A stretch of 64,000 bases of DNA from Phycisphaerae bacterium (GCA_028285035.1 JANQQF010000003.1:36929-100928), one strand, 5' to 3'; shown: positions 8,249 to 15,772, counted from the first letter of the stretch. The notes: generated from the letters alone by a model not told the origin. Numbers and translations: made by a program.

Positions 8249-8815
8249 CTAAGACTGCTGAGTTTCAACATAAGTTTTGAGGTTTTTAATCAACCCGGCT
8301 GGACCGGCTTCTGAAGTTTGAAAGCGACGTTGCATCACTGGGCTAATGATGTTGAAGGGGCGGGCAAACCCCATCTCGATGTCGAACGTGACCTTGCTAC
8401 GTCCACTATCCAGTTCTGTCACCCGAGTGGTGTTGATCGCGTGCGTAACAATGGGTGGCAAACCGGCGGTATCAAAGGTAAAGGTTTTGTCATCCTCCGA
8501 GTACATAATGAGGATTTCGGTTAGGTCTCCCAATGGATTTGGCGTCACCCGACCAGGGACTGGGGCTTCAGGAGCCACGATACACTCAGGTGGAACTTCA
8601 TCAAGGGTGATGGCTCGTGATGTCTCGATATTGGGTGCCCATTCACCTACTTCGGCAAAACGATGAGCCACAACACCCCAAACCTTGTCTGCAGAGGCTT
8701 CAACGTCTTCTTCTAAATGGATGTTAAATGTGGTTGGCATGGCTGCTGATAGTAAGGTGATGATGACGATGAGGCCACCAAGACCCCAGAGTAATATTTT
8801 TCTAATTTTTTTCAT
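8249..8815 (-). CDS. Membrane-anchored SRPBCC (START-like) protein
   Basis: 188 residues. An N-terminal hydrophobic segment (about 7-25) could be a signal or an anchor. The remainder looks like an SRPBCC/polyketide-cyclase fold: an ADKVWGVVAHRF helix and strand, PLGDLTEILIMYSEDD, and a C-terminal helix. Such proteins bind hydrophobic ligands in a deep cavity. It is the fourth gene of the five-gene minus operon. The ATG at 8815 follows AGGAG. The ligand and side of the membrane are uncertain; the N-terminal anchor suggests the outer face. Confidence 0.7.
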   Translation of the reverse strand: MKKIRKILLWGLGGLIVIITLLSAAMPTTFNIHLEEDVEASADKVWGVVAHRFAEVGEWAPNIETSRAITLDEVPPECIVAPEAPVPGRVTPNPLGDLTEILIMYSEDDKTFTFDTAGLPPIVTHAINTTRVTELDSGRSKVTFDIEMGFARPFNIISPVMQRRFQTSEAGPAGLIKNLKTYVETQQS

Positions 8816-8831
8816 GATATTCTCCTAAAAA

Positions 8832-8864
8832 AGTACTCAGTATTCAGTATTTGGTGATCAGTGT
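8832..8864. repeat. CAGTATT-type short repeats
   Basis: A run of related units (AGTACTC, AGTATTC, AGTATTTGG, GATCAGTG) fills the space between two genes of the same operon. It is one of several low-complexity heptamer-like sequences in this window. No protein-coding value is seen. Confidence 0.4.
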
Positions 8865-9329
8865 TTAATGGTTAGCTGCAAATTGTGCTGCAACCGCGCT
8901 ATCTTTTTCAGCTTGGGTTGTCAGATACAAAAGGCTAACCCCAACCGGGATCAAGAAGGCACCGATTCCTAAAATAACTTTACCGATTTCGGGCAGGGCC
9001 GCGACGGCGGGGATGAGACCCATAATGGGAATGTTGTAGCCGTAGATGCCAAGCAGGGCGATGTCGAGCACCGACATTGTGATAAAGATGCTGTACATTA
9101 CAGTCAGAATTTTTACATCCTTCCGAATGAGGCCGTAGAGCAAGGGAAAGGCAAAGGCAATGTGTCTGATGGCAAAGAACTGGGTGGGGAAGACTCCGCC
9201 TTCACCCCCATCGGGAAACGGTATGCTTGGAAACAAGAGGCTGGTGAGGCCGAATACAAATAGGTTTGAGAAAAAGAATAGTATGGTTAGGGCGGTGAAC
9301 CACATTGGGAATTTGATTGTGTTTGTCAT
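8865..9329 (-). CDS. Unrecognised four-helix membrane protein
   Basis: 154 residues with about four hydrophobic helices (10-30, 53-70, 75-98, 118-142). A short extramembrane loop, FPSIPFPDGGEGGVFP, follows the first helix. I do not recognise the family. It sits 9 nt after the SRPBCC gene at 9339-9842 and 49 nt before the next SRPBCC gene, inside the haloalkane dehalogenase operon, so it may be an accessory membrane component. The ATG at 9329 has AGGAG at good spacing. Confidence 0.65.
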   Translation of the reverse strand: MTNTIKFPMWFTALTILFFFSNLFVFGLTSLLFPSIPFPDGGEGGVFPTQFFAIRHIAFAFPLLYGLIRKDVKILTVMYSIFITMSVLDIALLGIYGYNIPIMGLIPAVAALPEIGKVILGIGAFLIPVGVSLLYLTTQAEKDSAVAAQFAANH

Positions 9330-9338
9330 GATAATCTC

Positions 9339-9842
9339 CTAAAATAATTGTTTTTCTTGGGTTAATAATTGACCGCCAAAACGATGGATCAGTGTATTCA
9401 AGGCGGCTTTCATGCTCTGCTCCAACTGCTCACGCATCGCTGGAACGTTGTTGTGCTCAAAATATTGCAGCCACAGAAAATGGCAGCCCCTTTCCTGCCG
9501 ATTGAATGAGAGAACCCCGACGTGACCGCGCATGCCAAATGGGTGGGTGGCCTCAGCCCCTCGGAATACATAGCCATATGGTGGTTGCCAATTGACAATC
9601 TCTTCTTCCAAAATAAGGCCGTTTCCCAGATAGCAGGTGCGAATTGCCCCAACACCTTGGGCTTGATCTGTGGTGGGTGGAGCAATCGTCACCCGATCCA
9701 TCCAGGTAAAGATTTGACACATCGTCTCAGGGTTGCTGAAGGCTTGAAAGAGAACGGACGGTTCTGTCTCAATTGTGGCCGCCAGTGTGATTTGTAATGG
9801 GGCTGATGTCCATTGGGTGACGTTAAGTTGCGAGTTGTACAT
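9339..9842 (-). CDS. SRPBCC/AHSA1-like protein
   Basis: 167 residues starting MYNSQLNVTQW at 9842, preceded by AGAGGAGG. The frame stays open upstream to 10274, but that part runs through a repeat element and is not protein-like. The core resembles AHSA1/SRPBCC domains: TEPSVLFQAFSNPETM near the N-terminus, then EEEIVNWQPPYGYVFRG, and a C-terminal helix EQLEQSMKAALNTLIHRFG. It probably binds a small hydrophobic ligand in the cytoplasm. It is the second gene of the dehalogenase operon. No catalytic residues are evident. Confidence 0.75.
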   Translation of the reverse strand: MYNSQLNVTQWTSAPLQITLAATIETEPSVLFQAFSNPETMCQIFTWMDRVTIAPPTTDQAQGVGAIRTCYLGNGLILEEEIVNWQPPYGYVFRGAEATHPFGMRGHVGVLSFNRQERGCHFLWLQYFEHNNVPAMREQLEQSMKAALNTLIHRFGGQLLTQEKQLF

Positions 9843-9873
9843 GGGCCTCCTCTTGGTAACTTGATTCTCATTA

Positions 9874-10153
9874 ATGTCATTTCGAGTGACTGAGAAGCCC
9901 GACGACTGGGCTTCTACAAAGAGAAAGAAACGGCGGATCATGTCACTCCCGCGTGCTTTTGGCGGGAGTCCATCGCTCGCTACCCCCAACCAGTGGATAC
10001 CCGACAACTTCATTCGGGTATGACACAAACCCGTCAGTTTCTTAGGAACGGAGCGCAATGAAGTGGAGCGTAGAGAGAAATCCCTGACATGTATGATTGC
10101 AAACAGAGTCTGTAGGGATTTCTCGTTAAGCGTAAGCGACATCGAAATGACAT
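9874..10153. repeat. 280-bp MITE-like element made of consecutive hairpins
   Basis: The ends are a perfect 12-bp inverted repeat, ATGTCATTTCGA at 9874-9885 and its complement at 10142-10153. Inside are at least four independent hairpins: AGAAGCCC (9893-9900/9908-9915), ACTCCCGC (9945-9952/9962-9969), ATACCCGA (9997-10004/10014-10021) and GAGAAATCCCT (10075-10085/10114-10124). There is no open frame of its own. It separates the dehalogenase gene from the second gene of the operon. ATGTCATTTCGA-ended sequences are widespread interspersed repeats in bacteria, from general knowledge. Confidence 0.65.
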
Positions 10154-10173
10154 ATCTTTTTTCCAATCGTCCC

Positions 10174-11091
10174 TTATGCTGCAACTGCAACCTGTTCCCA
10201 CACAGGGCTTTCGAGTTGGGTGTACCACTCGGCCAGTTTTTCACCGATAAAGTGCGGGTTATCTTCCTGCACAAAGTGAATGCCAGGCCCCATATCGTAG
10301 CTGGTCAAGTTTGAGAAATTTTCCTTAATCCAGGCCACGACCTTGTCATCGATGATTGCGCCGGGTGATGCATAAAAGAGCAGTTTGGGAAGGTCTGTCT
10401 CCTGTAGCCACTGACTGTAGGTATTGATGATGTTGTGGATATCGGGGGGCTGACTGTCGATGGGCACCTCAGCGGGCCAGACCCGCAGCGGCTTTCGGCT
10501 GGTGATGGTCGGATAGGGGGCAGCGTAATAGGCCATTTCTTCATCAGTCAAGTTGCGGACGACGGCCTTAGGTAGCATCTGCTTGATAAAAACATTCGCT
10601 ACATTGATCATCAGCCAGCCGATGCCAGGGGTCCGCATTAGCTTAAAGCCTTGCCTGAAATCAGGCGGAAAGTCATCCCAGGTTCGGGTCTTAACGAGCG
10701 CTTCCATAAAGGCAATCGCTTTGATACGCTCAGGGTTTTGGGCGGCGAAGTTAAAGCCGAGACTGGAGCCCCAATCGTGAAGCACCAAGGTGATGTTCTG
10801 CAAATCGAGAGCGTTGATAAAGCCTTCCAAATATTTGTAGTGATCCTGATAACAGTAGGCTAGATTTGGCTTATCCGACTTGCCCATCCCAATTAAATCG
10901 GGAGCGATGGCTCGACCCATTGAGGTGATGTAGGGGATGATGTTGCGCCACAGGTATGATGAGGTCGGGTTGCCGTGAAGAAAGAGGATCGGATCCCCTT
11001 CACCTTCATCGATGTAGTGCATTTTTGAGCCGTGTACGGTGATGTACTTTGACTCGAATGGGAATTTTGCTGAAATTGCTTTTGTTGTCAT
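10174..11091 (-). CDS. dhaA: Haloalkane dehalogenase (HLD-II, DhaA-like)
   Basis: 305-residue alpha/beta hydrolase that should hydrolyse haloalkanes to an alcohol and halide. The catalytic set is readable: nucleophile Asp106 with halide-binding Trp107 in HDWGSS, acid Glu130 in FMEAL, His272 in GIHFVQEDNP, and oxyanion/halide residue Asn41 in HGNPTSS. From knowledge of the family these positions match DhaA numbering. No signal peptide is present, so it is cytoplasmic. It leads a five-gene minus-strand operon. The ATG at 11091 follows AGGAG. The region 100-190 bp upstream carries several GTTTA-type palindromes, suggesting repressor control. Substrate range cannot be deduced. Confidence 0.93.
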   Translation of the reverse strand: MTTKAISAKFPFESKYITVHGSKMHYIDEGEGDPILFLHGNPTSSYLWRNIIPYITSMGRAIAPDLIGMGKSDKPNLAYCYQDHYKYLEGFINALDLQNITLVLHDWGSSLGFNFAAQNPERIKAIAFMEALVKTRTWDDFPPDFRQGFKLMRTPGIGWLMINVANVFIKQMLPKAVVRNLTDEEMAYYAAPYPTITSRKPLRVWPAEVPIDSQPPDIHNIINTYSQWLQETDLPKLLFYASPGAIIDDKVVAWIKENFSNLTSYDMGPGIHFVQEDNPHFIGEKLAEWYTQLESPVWEQVAVAA

Positions 11092-11121
11092 AGTATTCTC
11101 CTAACAAAGTGGTAGGGTAGC

Positions 11122-11174
11122 AAGGTAGCAAAGTCGCAAGTAGATTTTCTGCTACCTTGCGACTTTGCTACCTT
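11122..11174. repeat. 22-bp inverted repeat of GTAGCAAG-type units
   Basis: The arms at 11122-11143 and 11152-11174 match as reverse complements apart from one bulged base, around an 8-nt loop. The unit resembles tandem GGTAGCAA sequence also seen at 11112-11124. It sits in the 5' leader region of the dehalogenase gene and would form a long hairpin in the transcript. Confidence 0.6.
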
Positions 11175-11197
11175 GAATATATGACAACAGTTTACGG

Positions 11198-11276
11198 CTA
11201 AACGAAGCCGTTTAGAATGCATAATCGTTTAAACGGTCGTTTACTTGGATATATAGTTGGGGGTAATCGTTTAAAT
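11198..11276. promoter_or_regulatory. Cluster of CGTTTA palindromes, probable repressor operators
   Basis: Three overlapping dyads are visible: CTAAACG-N4-CGTTTAG (11198-11215), CGTTTAAACG (11226-11235) and TAAACG-GT-CGTTTA (11230-11243). A further half-type site, TAATCGTTTAAA, occurs at 11224 and again near 11264. This layout is typical of TetR-family operators. It lies 105-185 bp upstream of the dehalogenase start. No regulator gene is adjacent. Confidence 0.6.
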
Positions 11277-11280
11277 AGGA

Positions 11281-11675
11281 GGATAGAGAGGGGCTAGGTA
11301 TAAAGCAGGTTAGGGCTTCATTTACGATTTATGATCGTTGACTTGAACTCTTGTTATCAATCGCAAATTGCGACAAGTTTGGATACCCAATTGCGCCAGA
11401 GCCACTTTCATATGGTCGGGTCCAATATCCCCTAGCAATAGCCGGAATTTATAGCCCGGTTATAGGCCGCATTTTGCAGGTGACGATACACCCAAATATC
11501 TTGCACTAGGATTGTATGCTGCACACATAAATAACGCACTTGCCAGCTAGGGTGTAATAACTTCCATCGGTTCCGAATGACTCACCAAGCCAGCCCAGTA
11601 ATGGGTCCAAATTTTCTCCATTATCAAGCCAACCTTGAAAAATTGTCTCACAGAATCCTCCCTCCTTAAAATCTC
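11281..11675. other. About 390 bp without a convincing gene
   Basis: The minus strand contains three consecutive open stretches of 30-37 codons in different frames, for example WQVRYLCVQH and GDIGPDHMKVALAQLG. They could be an eroded gene or transposase remnant, but none has a start with a ribosome site and I recognise no family. The last 30 bases hold a purine-rich leader on the minus strand. I see nothing else in it. Confidence 0.25.
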
Positions 11676-12836
11676 CTAAAATGATCGTGGCATTCCCAAA
11701 ATGTGTTGGGCGACATATGAGAGAACGAGGTTCGTCGAGATGGGGGCGATTTGATAGAGGCGGGTTTCACGGAATTTGCGCTCGATGTCATATTCGCGGG
11801 CAAAGCCAAAACCGCCGTAGGTCTGCAAGGCAGCGTTCGCCGCCTCCCACGAGGCATCAGCCGCCAGTAGTTTCGCCATGTTGGCCTCAGCTCCACAGGG
11901 TTGACCTGCATCAAAGAGCCTCGCCCCTTCATAACGCATTAAGTCAGCGGCCCGAATGTGAACATACGCCTGAGCAATGGGGAATTGAATGCCTTGATTT
12001 TCACCAATAGGGCGACCAAACACTTCGCGCTCACTGGCGTATTTTGTGGCCCGATCCGTAAACCAGTAGCCATCGCCGATACATTCCGCCGCAATCAACA
12101 GCCGCTCGGCGTTCATCCCATCCAAGATATAACGAAAGCCCATTCCCTCTTCGCCGATCAGACTTTCGGCGGGAATGCGCAAATTATCAAAGTAGACCTG
12201 CGTGGTCTGATGGTTGATCATCGTCTCAATCGGATCGATGATGACCCCATTTCCCAAAACACTTTTGAGGTCGATCAAGAAAACAGAGAGACCGTGCGTC
12301 CGTTTCTTGACCTCGTCTCTGGGGGTGGTACGGGCCAACAGAAGCATCAAGTCCGAGTACTCGGCCCGCGAGGTCCACACCTTTTGCCCGTTGACAACAT
12401 ACTCACCCCCTTCGCGGACCGCTCGAGTTCGGATACGGGTCGTGTCTGTTCCCGCATCGGGCTCGGTCACGCCAAAGGCTTGTAGACGCAACTCGCCGGA
12501 GGCAATCTTGGGGAGATAGTATGATTTCTGCTCCTCCGAGCCGTGTCGGAGCAAGGTGCCCATGATATACATTTGGGCATGACAAGCCGCCGCATTGCCG
12601 CCGGAGCGATGCACTTCTTCCAGAATGATCGAAGCCTCGGTCACACCGACCCCGCCGCCGTCATATTCCTCGGGAATAAGCGCAGCTAAATAACCCGCTT
12701 GGGTCATCGCTTTGACAAAGTCGGTGGGGTAGGCTTCATCTTTATCAAGCTGTCGCCAGTAATCATCAGGAAAACGAGCGCAAAGTTGTCGGACGCCTAC
12801 TCGTAAATCATCGTGGAAATCAGTTAAATCAGACAT
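11676..12836 (-). CDS. Acyl-CoA dehydrogenase family flavoprotein
   Basis: 386 residues from the ATG at 12836, which has AGGA 9 nt upstream; longer in-frame starts up to 13058 are not family-like. The three-domain ACAD fold is clear: N-terminal helices, the FAD/substrate segment FGVTEPDAGTDT, VNGQKVWTS, then C-terminal GRPIGENQGIQFPIA and QTYGGFGFAREYDIER. The usual QIYEGT catalytic Glu region reads QIAPIST, so the base is absent at the MCAD position, as in several CaiA-like branches. It oxidises an acyl-CoA thioester, transferring electrons to ETF. A TGTATACA palindrome at 12904-12911, about 68 bp upstream, may be a GntR-type operator. Confidence 0.9.
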   Translation of the reverse strand: MSDLTDFHDDLRVGVRQLCARFPDDYWRQLDKDEAYPTDFVKAMTQAGYLAALIPEEYDGGGVGVTEASIILEEVHRSGGNAAACHAQMYIMGTLLRHGSEEQKSYYLPKIASGELRLQAFGVTEPDAGTDTTRIRTRAVREGGEYVVNGQKVWTSRAEYSDLMLLLARTTPRDEVKKRTHGLSVFLIDLKSVLGNGVIIDPIETMINHQTTQVYFDNLRIPAESLIGEEGMGFRYILDGMNAERLLIAAECIGDGYWFTDRATKYASEREVFGRPIGENQGIQFPIAQAYVHIRAADLMRYEGARLFDAGQPCGAEANMAKLLAADASWEAANAALQTYGGFGFAREYDIERKFRETRLYQIAPISTNLVLSYVAQHILGMPRSF

Positions 12837-13044
12837 ATTGATCATTCCTTCCTGGATAAGTTGGCACCAAACGCATAACCCAAGGGCCATTGCTACCGTG
12901 CACTGTATACAATGTAGGCACATGACACAAAAAGTTAAGAGCGGGCTTTGTGCCTGTTCTATGAAATATGTGTAATATAGTTGCTTTGAATGAAGGTTGC
13001 AGGGTGGTGCAATCAATTGAAAGAGAGGCGAAAGGGAGGTTTTT

Positions 13045-13935
13045 ATGCCAGTCAACACACATCAGAATTTTCATACACAAATTCGGGCAACAAGTGAAAC
13101 CATCTTTGAGACATTTGGTGTAACATGGGAGGAGGCCGCTCGATTAGCCAATGACCATACATTAGCAGTACAACGATTTTTATCAACACGCTCACCCCAA
13201 GCTAAAGTATTTGAACGGCCTGGCGTTGTTGGTTGTTTATCTGGGATCAAAGTGCCCTTTCTGAATCTGAGCCTCGATGCCTCATATCCCGCTGATATAG
13301 GGGAGCAGGAGCTTCTGGCGGAAATTAATGCCTTACGCAATTTTTATAGAGGGCACAATATGCAAAATTGCTGGTATTGGCTGATGAGTCCCTTTGCCAC
13401 CCCCAAATACTTTCCTAAGCTACTCCTTGAGCAGAGTTTTGGCCGAGAGGAGTATCTCTTACCTTGTCTGATGACTTCTTTGAAGGACACATCTAACTGG
13501 CCCTCTATTCCAGGGAATTTAGCAATTTGGGCTGCCCGGGATATTGAGGATTTAAAGATCGCCTCACACATTCGACGAACTGCATTTCAGGAGGGCAATG
13601 AGGCCATCTCTTATTTTGAAGATATGGCTGATAGTTGGCTGGCGAATGAGAACGTCCGCATGTTTTTAGGCTGTGTTAAACCGAATAAAATCCCTGTTGC
13701 GATGGGGATGTTTATTGTCGCCAATAATGTTCCTGGAATCTACGTTATGGCAACATTGCCCGAATGGGAACATCAGGGTCTAGGGCGAGCCATTATTGCA
13801 CGCGTTCTGCAAGAAGCCATTGAACGAGGCTATGATAAAGCAGTTTTGACTGCGGGGGCACGAGCCTACTCACTTTATCGGAAATTTGGCTTTCAGCACT
13901 TGTTTGAGTATCTGATGCTTACATCCGATGAGTGA
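13045..13935 (+). CDS. GNAT-family N-acetyltransferase with an extra N-terminal domain
   Basis: 296 residues. The C-terminal half (about 160-292) has a GNAT acetyl-CoA site: a VMATLPEWEHQGLGRAIIAR stretch followed by ALVQEA-like helix, LTAGARAYSLYRKFGF near the end. The N-terminal half (about 1-155) is likely a degenerate GNAT-like domain, containing WYWLMSPFATPKYFPKLL. AGGGAGG precedes the ATG by 6-7 nt. It is divergent from the acyl-CoA dehydrogenase. The substrate is unknown. Confidence 0.8.
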   Translation: MPVNTHQNFHTQIRATSETIFETFGVTWEEAARLANDHTLAVQRFLSTRSPQAKVFERPGVVGCLSGIKVPFLNLSLDASYPADIGEQELLAEINALRNFYRGHNMQNCWYWLMSPFATPKYFPKLLLEQSFGREEYLLPCLMTSLKDTSNWPSIPGNLAIWAARDIEDLKIASHIRRTAFQEGNEAISYFEDMADSWLANENVRMFLGCVKPNKIPVAMGMFIVANNVPGIYVMATLPEWEHQGLGRAIIARVLQEAIERGYDKAVLTAGARAYSLYRKFGFQHLFEYLMLTSDE

Positions 13936-13968
13936 GTAGGCATAATTATGTTCTAACCCCTCTGCTAA

Positions 13969-14550
13969 TTACTGACAGCAACTCGATTTCACTTCAATCG
14001 CTTCTCCACCCACTGAGCTGGCTAAAAATGCTTCTGTACTCACCAACGGTACAACAGTTTCTTGTCGGGGAGCGGGGGTACAGCAAGACTCAGCGACGGC
14101 AGCGGCACTCATTTCATTCGGCTCAATTAAAATCTCTCGTGGCTTACACATTGTTCGTGGCGGAGCCATCTGAACGACAAGCCCATCTTCAGTTGCCACG
14201 ATGTTGTCAACATGATAGTTTGCGGTCAAGTGTGTACCATCACCATATTCAATGCGCACCTCAGCATCTTGATACAACGCTAGGCGTTCGTCAACAATAC
14301 TCCAAATTTTCATAAATTTACTAGCTGGCATCCAAGGATCATCAGCTTGAGCCTCTTCTGGCACCCAAAGCTGAACCACAACCTCTTTCCATGTGTGCAA
14401 ACTATTGCCACAATCAATCGTTTCAAAGCTGGCATTTTTAATTTCGGTGACGTGATAGCCTCCTTGAACAACCTGACTTGTCCCATACTCAAACAACACA
14501 GGTAGGTCTGAATGTGACTGGACTTTTTGAAGAAATTCTTTTACTTGCAT
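13969..14550 (-). CDS. DUF6428-like protein with a Cys-pair tail
   Basis: 193 residues. The N-terminal half resembles DUF6428: LPVLFEYGTSQVV, a GYHVTEI strand, TIDCGNSLHTWKEVVVQLW and later a VRIEYGDGTHLT block. The C-terminal tail carries two vicinal Cys pairs, ESCCTP (156-157) and SSCCQ (191-192), plus Cys135. Such tails are seen in arsenic- and cadmium-induced proteins, so thiophilic metal or metalloid binding is inferred. The gene is monocistronic on the minus strand. Two identical dyads, CATATAG-N8-CTATATG, lie upstream. AAAGG precedes the ATG at 14550. The enzymatic role, if any, is unknown. Confidence 0.7.
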   Translation of the reverse strand: MQVKEFLQKVQSHSDLPVLFEYGTSQVVQGGYHVTEIKNASFETIDCGNSLHTWKEVVVQLWVPEEAQADDPWMPASKFMKIWSIVDERLALYQDAEVRIEYGDGTHLTANYHVDNIVATEDGLVVQMAPPRTMCKPREILIEPNEMSAAAVAESCCTPAPRQETVVPLVSTEAFLASSVGGEAIEVKSSCCQ

Positions 14551-14569
14551 GTTTATAACCTTTCACTTA

Positions 14570-14591
14570 CATATAGGCAATTGTCTATATG
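14570..14591. promoter_or_regulatory. Operator candidate CATATAG-N8-CTATATG, proximal copy
   Basis: A perfect 7-bp inverted repeat with an 8-bp spacer centred about 30 bp upstream of the DUF6428-like start. The same arms and spacer recur at 14671-14692. The AT-rich form suits ArsR/SmtB-type repressors, but no such gene is in the window. Confidence 0.65.
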
Positions 14592-14670
14592 AGTAATTAA
14601 AAAAATATTTTGATAAAATTTTGATGTATTGATACCTATTCCGCAAGAATATTTTGAAATAAGCATCACA

Positions 14671-14692
14671 CATATAGAAGTATATCTATATG
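14671..14692. promoter_or_regulatory. Operator candidate CATATAG-N8-CTATATG, distal copy
   Basis: The arms and spacing are identical to the copy at 14570-14591, with a centre-to-centre distance of 101 bp. Here the symmetry extends one more base on each side (CATATAGA/TCTATATG). It lies between two divergent transcription units and could serve either, though proximity to the DUF6428-like gene suggests that one. Confidence 0.65.
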
Positions 14693-14811
14693 TATTTATT
14701 TTGTCAAGCCCCAAAATAAGCCGAGTCACAAAATCCGTTCTCTGTATGAAAAATGTAATTTCCATAGAAGTAGATCATTGTAGTTAACACCCTGATAATT
14801 AAGCCAAAAAT

Positions 14812-14833
14812 AGATTACAAGTGATTGCAATCT
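14812..14833. promoter_or_regulatory. Operator candidate AGATTRCAA-N4-TTGCAATCT
   Basis: The arms AGATTACAA and TTGCAATCT match at 8 of 9 positions around GTGA. The site abuts the -35 box of the promoter at 14835. With a related dyad at 14864-14879 it brackets the promoter, suggesting repression, probably by the TetR protein encoded third in this cluster. Confidence 0.55.
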
Positions 14834-14834
14834 A

Positions 14835-14863
14835 TTGACAAACACCTCTTCTCATTCTATAAT
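14835..14863 (+). promoter_or_regulatory. Consensus sigma70-type promoter
   Basis: TTGACA (14835-14840), 17-bp spacer, TATAAT (14858-14863): a full match to the consensus. Transcription would start near 14870, about 45 nt before the ATG at 14915. Confidence 0.85.
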
Positions 14864-14879
14864 TTACAATTGTTTGTAA
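14864..14879. promoter_or_regulatory. Operator candidate TTACAA-N4-TTGTAA
   Basis: A perfect 6-bp dyad right after the -10 box, covering the likely transcription start. It shares the TTACAA half-site with the dyad at 14812-14833 and with the palindrome at 34344-34360. Confidence 0.5.
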
Positions 14880-14914
14880 TTTATTTTCTTGAAGTTTATA
14901 CAGATAGGATAAAA

Positions 14915-15772
14915 ATGAAAGTATCTTCGGTAACCCCAAACATCTCGATAAAAAGTCTGTTCTTTCGCTTCAAATGGAAAGTCACCCTCACCTTCGCGCT
15001 TGTTCTTTTTGAAACGTTACTCAATCTGCTCTTTCCGTTGTTTATTGGATTAGCAATTAACGGTCTCCTAAATCGGCGCTATGAAAACCTGATGTGGTTG
15101 GCGGCTTTAGGCGTATTGACCTTAGTCATTGGCAGTGCAAGAAGGTTTTACGATACAAGAGCATATGCCGGGATGTATCAAATAATCTCGAACGAAATGG
15201 TTGTGCGGGAGCAACGCAAGGACAGTCCAATCTCTAGAATTAGTGCCCGGACGACTCTTCTAACTGAGTTTGTAGAGTTTCTGGAGAACTCGGTCCCAAT
15301 GATTACTGGAAACTTCATAGGCGTGTTTGGGGTATTAATTCTAATTTTCTCCTTAAACAGGAATGTCTTTTGGGCTTGTCTCGCAATATTTGTCTTGATT
15401 ATTGTTGTTTATGGGCTTAGTGGGAAGAAAAATTTTCAATTGAATGAAAAGTATAACAACCAGCTTGAAAAGCAGGTGGAGGCTTTATCGAGCAAGGATA
15501 ACAGCACGATACAACAACATTTTAGAAGTCTTATGCGATGGAACATAAAGTTATCTGATCTAGAGACTCTCAATTATTCAGTGATTTGGCTAGGCTTGAT
15601 TGGATTACTCACCTATGCGCCTGTCGCAGTAATTAATAGTGGTGTTGTCAGCTACGGTCTCATTTTTTCTATATTGATGTATGTCTTCACATATATCGAG
15701 AGTGTCGCCACATTACCCTTATTTATTCAACAGATTATTCGATTACAAGAAATCTCAAGCCGACTTAGCTAG
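14915..15772 (+). CDS. ABC-exporter-type transmembrane protein without ATPase domain
   Basis: 285 residues from the ATG at 14915 (AGGA 5 nt upstream); the frame is open to 14825 but that would run through the promoter. It has five to six membrane helices with the appearance of the six-helix ABC exporter domain, like Pfam ABC_membrane_3 (PF13748): an LFPLFIGLAINGLL segment, GMYQIISNEMVVREQR, and a C-terminal IESVATLPLFIQQIIRLQE. There is no Walker A or B and no room for a nucleotide-binding domain. It is followed 29 nt later by an FtsX-like permease. Function unknown; it may be an accessory membrane subunit. Confidence 0.75.
   Translation: MKVSSVTPNISIKSLFFRFKWKVTLTFALVLFETLLNLLFPLFIGLAINGLLNRRYENLMWLAALGVLTLVIGSARRFYDTRAYAGMYQIISNEMVVREQRKDSPISRISARTTLLTEFVEFLENSVPMITGNFIGVFGVLILIFSLNRNVFWACLAIFVLIIVVYGLSGKKNFQLNEKYNNQLEKQVEALSSKDNSTIQQHFRSLMRWNIKLSDLETLNYSVIWLGLIGLLTYAPVAVINSGVVSYGLIFSILMYVFTYIESVATLPLFIQQIIRLQEISSRLS

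Noticed and set aside
9843..10274. Upstream extension of the SRPBCC gene
   Set aside because: The extension translates the 280-bp repeat element and part of the dehalogenase gene; AGAGGAGG before 9842 marks the real start.
10174..11091. Assignment of the alpha/beta hydrolase as the missing MenH
   Set aside because: Its Asp nucleophile, Glu130 and Asn41/Trp107 halide residues are those of a haloalkane dehalogenase, whereas MenH has a Ser nucleophile.
14553..14765. 70-codon minus-strand frame in the operator region upstream of the DUF6428-like gene
   Set aside because: It runs through both operator dyads, is very AT-rich and has no ribosome site or family-like sequence.
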